A stretch of 64,000 nucleotides of DNA. It comes from Helicoverpa zea. Taxonomy: Eukaryota; Arthropoda; Insecta; Lepidoptera; Noctuidae. The stretch lies in contig NC_061475.1 in NCBI RefSeq assembly GCF_022581195.2, positions 9,052,001 to 9,116,000 on the forward strand, in the 5' to 3' direction. Positions 12,730-24,200 of this stretch are shown piece after piece (the first letter of the stretch is position 1; each line of letters opens with the position of its first letter). Both the position numbers and the translations under genes were made by a program. The notes under the pieces were generated by a model that did not search any database, was not told the DNA's origin, and was given only the letters and a program-made list of their open reading frames with translations.

Positions 12730-15140
12730 GTGAGTTGGTACTGGAAAATTTAATTTGGTTGCAGATATCAAATAGGTAAATTAAAGATATCTATTGAAAC
12801 TTGGTTGCACGCTAAAACAGCAAGCTTTTGGAGATTAAAAAAAATAAACCGGCCAAGTGCGAGTCGGACTCGCGCACCGAGGGTTCCGAACAAATCCTGT
12901 ATAGATAAAAAGTGAGTCTCGCGCCAACCGTTCAGTTTAGAACAATCATAGTTATTAATATTTTTTATTTTATAATATAACTAAAATAGTAGGCCAGTAC
13001 CTTGTAAAAGTTATTTTATTAAAGTTATTTATATACAACATTTTGTAGTCATCATTCAGAAATCTGATTGAAAATAGCTAATTAAGGTCATGGGGCATAT
13101 CTGACCCATTTTGTAAAAACTGGCGGACATGAATCAAAGTAGTTTTAAATCGTGGAGAATGGTATGACGTTTCTTTGAATATAAATATTTTATCAAAATT
13201 CCATGGAGACGAATGTCCAGGATCGTTTGAAAAATATAAAAGACAAGCAGTTTCAGAGGATTGTACAGGTTGCAATGCTAGTTTTTATTGTTAAAGACTT
13301 TTCATAAAGAAGCAGGATGTCAATTCGGATGACCAGGATCTGATGAGAACTGACCAGGATCTGGAAACCCTGAGAAATCGAGGGCAACTCTTGAATATTG
13401 TAGGCACGCATCGAGTCAAAACCAGACATGTGAGTGTATTTTTGAGGGTACTGGTAAACAGTGAAGGTTTTTAGCTGATTTGATAATGGAGACTACAGAG
13501 AGTCGAGGGAACTCCTGAACGGTATGTTGCAACTACCACGTGTTTGGGCTTATTTTATTCGTATTGGCGAAGACTTTCCACATAGATAAGTTTGACTGCC
13601 ATTGTGGGATCGATCTGCAAAGATCAGATATAGTTATGGGAACTCCTTTACAATTTATAACGTAACCTTGTGTTGGAGCTTATTTTATTTTAGGTGATGA
13701 GAATTCAGTACTAATGGGATCTTTTATTTTTGAGGGATTAATCACCTAACGAGCCCCAGTTTCAGGTTTTTTTCGAAACTGCCTGACGACTTGTAACTGT
13801 CGAATTGTAACAACGACTGCTAGAGAGTAGGATTCGGGGCTGCTGGCTTTACGTTTCTAGAGCCTTGACAAAAGTGTAATTCTGTCCTTTTCTTTGTTTT
13901 ATAAAATCGGCTTTATTTTATTTTGTAGCATTTTACAAACAAATCCAACTTCAAACATATAAAAAAGCAACAAGAAAACAAAAGCAAGAAAGAAATTAAA
14001 AAGATGATAGGTGCATCGGTCTAGAAGTCGGTGTCTAGAGAATGCATCTATATTTATTTAACCACCGAGATCTAGACCGAGGCATTTAGACAGTTTTCTT
14101 GTTGTTTTTAGAAGTTGTTTTTTTTTTTGTAAAAAGTTTTTATTTTAAACTTTTGTGAAAAGTTCTCGTCAATACGAATAATATAAGCCCAAACACGACG
14201 TTACTAAAACATACCGTTGAGGAGTTCTCTCGACTTTCTCACGTCTCCATCATCAGGTAAGCTCTAAACCTTCACTGTTTGATAGTATCACCAGACATAC
14301 ATCTAAGAATCAAGTTTTAATCCTATGCATGCCTACAATTTCTGATAGTTGCCCTCGATTTCTCAGGATTTCCATCATCAGATCCTGACCTGATGACAAT
14401 GGAAATAAACGGCGAGTATACTCTTTTACTAAAAAGAAATGTTTTCTCAAATCCGTCAAACTTGGTCGTTTAAATTCCCTATTGAAATGAGGAAAATATG
14501 TATTTGATTTGATTTGATAATACTTTAATATTTTATGTAACTTCAAATTTATCATTTTCGCAATTTTTCCTTTATCTGTACTATATAACGGTGCATCTTG
14601 CCGAATTTCAAGATTCTGAGTTCACGGGAAGTACCTTGTAGGTTTTGATTCCCTAGCGTGTGACGGAAATTCGTCAAAGGTGTCGGTATAACTACTGTAT
14701 CTTTTGATCGCGTTAACTTAGAAGTTTGATTTTTTCACTGCCTAAAGGGACAATAGACCTAGGTATTTGGTATAAATTTCAATCTGATACCTTTATTCGT
14801 TTGTGAGAAATAAGGTAGTAAGTTTCATTTTATTAAAATATTTTTTTTTACATTATTTAACTAAAAAAATGAGATTTTCGTAATTTTTCCTATATTTGCA
14901 TTATATGACAATGCTTCATGCCAAATTTCAAGACTCTGAGTTTACGGGAAGTATCCTGTAGGTTTTGATTCCTTTGCGAGTGTCGAAAATTTGTTGAAAA
15001 TATCGACATAATCGGCTGTATCTTTTGATTGGCTTGGCTTAGAAGTTTGATATTTTCACAGCTTAAAGGGACAATAGACCTGAGTATTTCATGTGAATTT
15101 CAGCTTGATACGTCCACGCGTTCTTGAGATAAAGGGTCTT

Positions 15141-15207
<67 letters not shown>

Positions 15208-18200
15208 GGACAACAAAGTGATCCTATAAGGGTTCCGTTTTTTTCCTTTTGAGGTTCGGAACCCTAATGAGAAAAGATAGCTCCACAAAACCACTTCCAA
15301 GGATCACTATAAGAACATTTAAAAGGTTTTTCAATACACAAAGCAAAGGTTGCTTTCTTTCAGTTCACACGTTGTTCACAAAATTGTATTCGGATTGGAT
15401 CCCTATAAGGTAAACAAAGATATACCTAGGGAATTAGCGTGAGCACCTATTCTCATTAGTTAGGCGTTGGGATATATCTCAAATTCTGCAGTGCTAAATC
15501 TACACTCACCTTATAACTTTGGCCTTTACCTAGCCTAGGTATCGGGTCAGCCAGCAATTTTTGCAATCGGCAAACATTCGTTGGCTGACGTTAAGCTACA
15601 TATTGCAGGTAGGTAAGTGGTAGATAATTTCACATCTGCTCACTTAACTATTGAATGGTATTGGAAATGGTACAAGACAAATATTAGATTTATTCTCGAC
15701 CCAGAGGAAACGACACGAATATTCTCACTAAAACACAAAAACAAAACTTCAGTTCCGACAAGCGCAAGACAAACCTTTCTAATTACAAATCTAACAGCAA
15801 TCACTAATTTCACATCCAAAAAAAATATCCAGAAAGAAAAATAAAATACAAAACAACATCGGTAATCGAAAACCCGCTTATCCGGCCGGTGTAAACGGGA
15901 ACAAACACAGATCGTGTTCCCGCCGCCCGCCGCGCTGTCAAACTGACGTTTGTTTTGGCGCCAAAATACATAATGCTGAGTTGAGCTGCGTTTGTTTTCA
16001 CTTCGGCACATCACAGCGAGAATTTACCAACACATTTTACTGTTCTAAAAACGTATATTGAGTTTAATACATTCGATTTTAGCCTTTATATCTGTAGTGT
16101 TAAGAACTTTGAGGTTATACTATTTTTTGACAAGCATTTGGGTGTGTTTGTGTTAGTGTAATACTATATTTTATATAGCAGCGAGAAATGGAAGGGTGAA
16201 AAGATAAACATTAGAGGTTATTTTAGTGAATTTCATCTTTGGAGTCTGTGTGTATAAAGTGGCGCCTGACTTTTGATTGACGTAACGCTATTCTTTTTTT
16301 AGTCTAGAGTTTTAGGCTTATTGTAAACTGTTGATAAACGGAAGAAATTACTTTCGATCTGACTGATGTAGGTGAGGTGTAGAACCGTGTCGAAATAACA
16401 TGATCTAATTTTCACGTAAAAGTAAACGAATGATTTGTGTGTTTATTCCATTCATTAACTAAGTATGTCTCAACGTCTGAAATAACTTAAATTATATAAT
16501 TTCATTTATTAAAAAACATATAAAAGTTTTTTAATATGATAGTTTGGTAAATATCAGCCATTTAAAATCCCGCAACATTTTTTTATCAAATTCAATCTTA
16601 AGCCGCATCTAGGACCTAATAGATTTTGTACCCCAATCTATTAGAAACATAGCGAAGCGGTCAACTTCAATAATACAGATAAAGAATCAATCAAAGGCAC
16701 GTAAAATAGATTAAATTAACGAAATACCAAAACTGCGTAACTCGTACAAGGATTTATTGAAAATTCTCAGAAAACTACGATAAACTATGAAAATCGTAGA
16801 TTTTTAACTACAGTTGAAAACGATAAGGTTTCACAATGGGCACCCGGTACTTTATTTCTAAGAATTTACTAATAATATCTATGTATAATTAAATATTATG
16901 ATAGGAAGTTAAAGAGACCGATAGTCTGCCAGTCTGTCTGTTGGTATCAAAGATAAGCATAGATTATAGAAAATATTTGATATTTATCAATTTTCTATGA
17001 GACCGCTTTTAGAGATAGAAAAATCTGTCTCGATTAGTTATTTTCTAATTGAACACTTTTTGAACAATATTTTTTTTTAATTTCAATTAATAATTGTGTT
17101 TAAAAAATAGGTAAAATAAATAGTCAGCAAAGTGCGCCAACTCTTGCGCTCTTTTTCGGGGTCTCTAGGTTTGGCGGAAAGTTAATTTTGGCATTTAAGT
17201 AGGTACATTGGCTTTGTTCAGTTATAAATAATATTTAAATACTTAAACACCCAAAAGTTGGAAAACAAAAAAACCTCAATCTTTTTCAAAACCTGCGTAA
17301 TCATAAAAACAGGACACTTCAAAGGCAAAAAACAATACTAAGATAAAAATAGCAAAATCAAAATTTTATAATTAACCCTTCAAAACTCATCGGAAACGGT
17401 ATGTTTACAATAGACCACGGTCGCTTCGACCAACGTGTAAATATAGGAAATGTACTGAAAAGACAAAAAACTTTGTTTGTAGTAAGTACGAAGTAATCCA
17501 TCATTTTGAGGAAATCATCTTTTGGATCTTGAAGTGTTTTCTTTGGAAAAGGATTTCCTATGGGATGTTATCGTCTTCTAAGTTGACGGTTTACTGAAAT
17601 CATATCATAACTAGAGAGTTTGTTTGTTTGAACGCGCTAATCACATTAAATATCGACTAGACTGATTTGAATAATTCTTTCAGTGTTACATAGCCCATTA
17701 ATCTAATGACGGACTGAGGGACTGAGGGATCTAATGTTGGCAGCTAGTTTTAAAGCAACGGGAAAGGCTATGGTTCCCTGTTTCCCCGTAGTCTAATTTA
17801 AGTGTCATTTAAATAACCACCTTAGCCTATAAATAAATATCATCAAATAAACGTCATAAAAATATATTCTCTTTTCAGTTTCAGTACCAGATTTACTCTC
17901 CAACCCACCAAAAAATCATTGTCAAGAAAAACAACCCTAATTCACGCCATATTTACCAAAAACAAATAGGTAAACGGAAATCCCCCTCAAACCAAACAAA
18001 CCATCAAGTTATCTCCGACTCCCGCGCATTCGATTAGCGAAACGTAATCCTGCGCGCGAGTGTCGCCTTACTGTTTACATACGTAGACAGGCTGTGTGGT
18101 CTCTGAAATATTATGCATTCATATTGCGTTCATGTGTCGAAAGACCATGTTCTGAATCACCAATTCGTCTTGAGCAAGCGTGGTGATTAACGCTCAATCC

Positions 18201-21200
18201 TTCTCCGTGTGAGAGGAGGCCGTAGCCCAGCAGTGGGATGTGGATTTATGATTGAAGTTGTGAAATATTTTTGTGATTAAAAGTTAATTTGTTCATCTAG
18301 TATTTTGTGTCATGAGAGCGGTTGAGTACTTACTATGTGTAAATGGATACATATGTACGTACATCCATATTGTGTATGACTCGGCCGCTACCTACTGAGC
18401 GCTCCCGAGCTTACGCATATATGTAGTACCTCATCCTCCGAGCCTTTTTCCCAAACTATGTTGGGGTCGGCTTCCAGTCTAACCGGATGTAGCTGAGTAC
18501 TAGTGCTTTACCTACTTATGTATATAAAGCCAATCAGCCGTTTCCGTGGGATAAAACATTTTTACCTTAAGGAGTTTTCTTAATAACATCCTTTTTAAAT
18601 TGGAAATCAGAAGATGACCAACCCCGCTATAGGTGCAGCGTGAAGGAGTGTTAGACTCTTACTGACTAAAACCCATCATGTTCCTTCTTAAGCCCTTTGC
18701 GCCAGGGTCGCGGTAGCTCTTTCGAACAATCCCGCAGGCCCGGCAGGCCTCGACCACAAGAACGGGAGTTGCTTGATAACATCCTAGGATTTTCTAGTCA
18801 TGATACCAAGATATTCTTGAAAGTGTAATTGTTTATACTTTTAATAAGTAGGTCCCTTTTGTGTGCTTAATAAATATTGCTATTTGAGACACTGTCTGAA
18901 ACCCACCTGTCCAAAATAAAAATCTTCATAATTAGGTTTTGCCTTTACTCTTATCTATTCGAGCAATCCATCATAAACCAGATTATTATCAGGATTTTGT
19001 ATTGTTTCCACTATCAGGCGAAGATAATCTCGTGTATTCTGATAATATGTGATAGTCATGTGCCTAACTTTTATGGTTTAACTCAATAGTAATAATGATT
19101 ATTTTTCTTCAGTCTATCTATACTAATATTATAAAGCTGAAAGTATGTTTGTTCGAATGTGCTAGTCTCAAAAACGGCTGTGCTGAAAAATTATTTCAGC
19201 GTTAGATAGCCTGTTTATTGAGGAAGTCTCAAGCCAGAGTACTTTTTATCCTCGTGTGTGTATTGACCCTACAAAGCGCGAGTGACTTATTTAGCTCAAA
19301 TACCACTGAAAGGATTTTAATACCATTTTCAGCAGGAGAGAGAGTAATTCATCTTTCAAATGGTCTCTTTCATCAAAAACGTAAAACCTTACCTTCATAT
19401 CTCTATCCAATAGCCATCCTAAATCATTTTCCTTGTGCCAATATTTTAGGTCCACCTAAACTATTTTTATAGTTACGTCACATAAAAATGTGACCTCTCT
19501 ATAAAAGTTACCTTGACCTTGCCTATAAAATATTTTACGTTACATAATCAAGCTACCAATTACTATCAAAAACCAATTTGTTTTCTATCAGACTTTATCT
19601 ATCAATACCAACATAATAGAAAAAGAACTACCAATATCATAACGCAAAGACAGGAGTGGCAACATGAAAACATGAAAGCTAGTAAACCCAAGGCTGCCAA
19701 CATTCAGTAACGTAACGAGTAAATACAGGTATATAGTATACTCTACCTATAGGCAATGCTTTTAGCGGGATTGCCAGGGTGGAACCAACCCCTAAGTGCG
19801 GGCAATGACCCCTCCCAACGGGGTGGGTTTTAAAAATACATCGCGCCATCGCTTCTCAATCTATTTTGGGTTTATAAGTTCGTTGATTGATGTAAATGCG
19901 ATTTTGTTGCGGACTTTTTTGTTTTTAAGGGCGAGATTTTGTAACCTTTTTTTGTTTCATGTTGCTGTGTTTTTCCGTTAAATATTTAAGGGAAAGGTTA
20001 CTACTTCATTTTGTTGAAATTCAGAATTATTTTGATTATTTTTTTATTAACAGAATAATGTTAAATAGCTACCTCAATAGGTGTATATTATGTCGGTATG
20101 TAACACAATAACAAATATATGTGAAGAATTTATTCACTGAAAAATTAGGCTTGTAAAAGAAATCTACCTACTAGTGAAAATCTTAGAAACTACTAAACGA
20201 ATCTCCATGGGTCTTTTACAGCAGTGACCGGGTCTGTAGAGTACCAAAGAAAACTTAATACTTTTGTTTGTAGGGTAATAAAGTGTAATTTCCTTGCCCT
20301 CAGGTTATTCGGTACAAAATGCGACAAATGCGGCTCATCCTTCAGTAAGAACGACTTCGTGATGCGCGCCAAAACGAAGATCTACCACATAGACTGCTTC
20401 CGGTGTTGCGCCTGCGCACGACAACTTATACCAGGTAAGTAATGTCGGCTTCATACTATTATTATAGATTCTGTAATACTACTTAAAAAACTGGTGCAAG
20501 TGGTTTCACTAGAGTTTAGTACCTACGTGAAATATAGTCAATAAATAAGCTGCCTCGATAAATAAGCTGTCTAATGCTGAAATATTTTTTCCGTCAATAG
20601 TTTTTCAAATCATACCAGTAGTCTCCAAGTTTAGTACGTTTAAAACCAGTAAACCCTTGAGCATTATAAGTAAGTATTCATATTATTCAACTAACATTAT
20701 ACTTAAAACTCAAGAGTTTGTTTGCGCGTTAACAGAGCCAATCTCAGGAACGAATACTTAACTGGTCTGATTTCAAAAATATTCTTCAGTGTTAGATAGT
20801 CCATTTATTGAGAAAGCTTAAAGTATATTCTAAAGTAAATATCCATGATAACAGGTTTACAATACTTCTTTTACTTCTGCAGGTGACGAATTCGCGTTGC
20901 GAGAAGGTGGTGCCCTATACTGCAGAGAAGATCATGACGTGTTAGAAAAGGTTCGTACACACTTATGTATAAAAGAAAACAGCAAAATTTGGAGTGTGAT
21001 TCCAAGCGTGGCAACTAATGTAACTTTTCTAAGTTATATGTATCTACTTTCTAAGCATATCTTAGACACCAGTGACTGAGCAAGGGTGAAGGAAAACATC
21101 TTATGAAAACCTGGACATCATCAAAGTCTGAAATCAAAACAAACAAAAGTGATTAACGCTCATTCTTTTTCTGCACAAAGGCCTGTGCCATAAAAAGGCT

Positions 21201-24200
21201 GATGATGACCTAATAAAATTGAATTTGAACCTTAGATTAATACAGTAGTTAGTCACAAGTTATATACGACCGTTATATACCAGCGAACAAGCTATGAATC
21301 TATCTAACAACAGTGAAACTGGTTTGTTCAGAGTGCGACTGCCAGTAGCGCCACCACCGGCAATGCGGAGAGCAACAACAACACAACACTGAGTAACAAC
21401 AACTCGCATCATCCGCATGAATTGGGCTCTATGTCTGGTAAGTTACCATTATCTTTTTCATAGGCTTCTATGAAACGTCACACTAGTTGCACGGTTCCAA
21501 AAAGTTGGTCTCATGGAGAAGAGCCGGCAAGAAACTCCATAATGATATAAAGATTTTAACGATACAAGGCCAATTTCGGCCACGGCGGCTGTTCATTTAA
21601 GGAGATCGGCCAGCTGCGCAGGACATATTACAGTGCACGAGCATTTGCGCAGACACAGGTGCACTCACTATTCTTTTACTCTCATAGGCCGATGGGACGG
21701 TAACCCGACACGACCGGAGAGAGATGAGAATCCCAACTCACCAATTTTATTGGGGGGTCGGCGTAATATGTCTTTTGCTTCTTTTCCTTCCTGTCATACG
21801 AACACACACTCCCTTCTTATTCATGTCATTTTGCAGGCAGTCCATCCATCTTTTCTTTCGTCTTCCCCTTCCTCTTCATCCATCTACATTCATACTTAGC
21901 ACACAGTTTTTTGCACGCTAGTCATCTCTCCTCATTACTGGTGAGTACATTATCTCAGCGGAAGAAATAAACTGGATAAGTCATCATCCTATCTCAATAC
22001 TATTCGTAGACAGTCAACACTGCATGCTTTCCTGTTCCATGATTGACAATTGACATCTATATATACGGCAGCAGAAACTCGAAATAGCTGTAATTTCGAA
22101 TTTCACACAGTCCATCTATCTATCATTTCTTCAGTGTCATCGTCACAGTGTTCCTTTATATCCTTTCGACGTTCATATTCCAAGCATCAGTGGTGGGGAT
22201 AGCTTTCTTTCAATTGTTTATTCTTCTCCCCTTCCATTATTTCTCCATTCATTATTTCTATCTACGACCCCTGTCCGAAACCTAGCATTCAAGCATTTGT
22301 CCGAAAAACTATTCATAATTTACCCACAATAACACTCATACAAGTTAATAAAACATTCCATTACACATTAACAAGGAAAACACCGTGACCCTAAATTCCT
22401 CGGCTCCCTCTAAAAACATCAAAAAGATCGAACAACAAACATAGAAACAGAGATAACGCACGCAGCCGAAGCATAACATTAGTTTACAATCTTAAAACCA
22501 ACCAATATTAGATCTCCTATCAACACTACACGCGATTACTAGAACCTTATCGATACGATATTATCGATACAAATTCGAGTATCGAATAATCGTTTCGCGA
22601 TCATACCGTGATTTGTAGATAACGGCTTTGAAGTCCGCCGACAAAGGTACCGCCGCGTTTGATATTGCCGAACAGAGTTAGTCGCTTGTAGTATTTATCG
22701 GCTAATTAAAAAATGTGTTAAATCTAGTTTGGGTTGAGATAGATAATGATGGTATGTTCGGTCTGATGATAAACGCTTTACGTAGGTATTTTTTTACAGT
22801 TTAGCAAGGTCATAGCACAAACGTACCTATGTAAAGTACCTAATTGTATTTATTTATTCATAAATACAAACGATAGTAAGGACCAATTTTAATTCTACCT
22901 CCATCCGGGTCGAACGGCCATTTTCTTTTGGTCCTTTTAACACTTATTGAATAAGAAAAACCATATCTGGCTACTGAAGCATTAAGTATGATTTTAGTAC
23001 TAATCAGTTGTCAGTTAAATTACTCATTGCTGATCCTCAAAGTTACTTCAGAATTTTTGCAAAAATAATGGTTACCACATCACCATCCTCCGAGCCTTTT
23101 CCCAATCATGTTGGGGTCGGCTTCCACAATAGTTACTTACCACAATCATAATGTAAATATTTCTACAAAAAAGTTTCGAGAACCCAAATCTTCCTTCACT
23201 GTCCCTTACTCCTTTTTCTCCACCACCCAACTCCCTATGGAATAAAGATCGCCACTCATGACTACTTAACGAACACTAAACCCACTTCACACTGTCCATT
23301 TCAAATTAAAGCTTAAACAATAATCAGTAATTACAAATGTACAAAGCTATCTATGATCTGTGGGATTACGGAGGTGTCAAATAGGGATACCGTGGACAGC
23401 TACACTAATCTTAGAAGTGACCCCTTTGGTTAAATATTTGATGGCAATTATGTGTGTGTAATATTATTTGTTTGTTTGTCCGTGTGTTAGAATAATTTGT
23501 TGGGTTTAAGCTTTGTAGGCGGGGTTTTTTTTGGGTGTTAATGGATTTTGTATTTTTTGTAATTGGGTAAGAGAATTACAAATATATATAATAATAATAT
23601 AATTACGAATAATCGATAGTTAAAGCTATTTCAGGACACCAGATGAAAAAAAAAACTGTTTAATCTTGCTTATTCGCATATCGCTTTCTTCCTTACCCTA
23701 ACCCTTCTAATTCTCTTAGTTTTATCCCTTTCTTACTTATTTTATTCAGTTATAACTTATTGCATTTTAACTTTTAAAGCCCGGGTAAATTCAATACTAG
23801 CATACCTAAGTTCCCATTCAAAGTTATTGTCAAAAATAATATTTCAAATATATGCAGGCTTCTGAAAATTCACGCTAGCTACAAGATTCGAAAAAGTCCT
23901 TGGTCCCATGGAAAAGAATCGGCAAGAAACTCCATATGAACTCTTATAAGGAAGAGTGCCTTTACTTGATTGTCTTTAAATAAAACTACTTTTACGGATT
24001 TGATCGCAGATTTAATATTATTTAATCCTTGATTGTCTTTCTTATTTCCTATTATATTCTCCCACAGATTCAGGCAGCGAGTCCGGGTCTCACAAGAGCG
24101 GGCGCGCGCGCACCACGGCGGCCGCCGACGGCAAGCCCACGCGAGTACGAACCGTGCTCAATGAGAAGCAGCTACATACACTTAGGTAAGTCCTAAGATA

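Larger units (their letters stand above)
12845..15270. repeat. composite lepidopteran repeat in tup intron 1, ending in (GACA)n
   Basis: Begins GGCCAAGTGCGAGTCGGACT and GAGGGTTCCGAAC, and ends AGGGTTCCGTTTTTT then GGTTCGGAACCC, the two ends of a well-known dispersed lepidopteran repeat. Inside are an inserted palindromic repeat (13.3-14.4 kb), a roughly 300-bp direct duplication (about 14580-14830 and 14880-15130), and a GACA microsatellite (15140-15207). The superfamily is not assigned. Short frames here, such as a (SVCL)n peptide, are repeat artefacts. Confidence 0.7.
12730..20303 (+). other. tup: tup intron (LIM1 to LIM2), repeat-filled
   Basis: 7.6-kb intron. Apart from the composite repeat, the GC-rich patch, a Lep1-like fragment, a SINE end and an R1 LINE end listed separately, I see only AT-rich sequence and no coding exon. 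Confidence 0.7.
21438..24067 (+). other. tup: tup intron (linker to homeodomain)
   Basis: 2.6-kb intron. Holds the LINE fragments above, a 21590-21720 block of a dispersed lepidopteran repeat (GGAGATCGGCCAGCTGCGCA), a doubled TTATCGATAC (22548-22557 and 22561-22570), and otherwise AT-rich sequence without a visible exon. Confidence 0.65.

Noticed and set aside
15100..15300. Frame with a (SVCL)n peptide
   Set aside because: Translation of the GACA microsatellite.
15640..16014. 124-codon minus-strand frame over the GC-rich patch
   Set aside because: No domain, a membrane-like stretch from T/A-rich DNA, and no splice sites or conserved start. It was considered as the missing tup exon, but it lies downstream of LIM1 on the wrong strand.
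20897..21079. Extension of the LIM2 exon into the intron as an alternative short isoform
   Set aside because: The frame stays open for about 43 codons past the donor only by chance; the composition is intronic and the spliced form matches Islet exactly.
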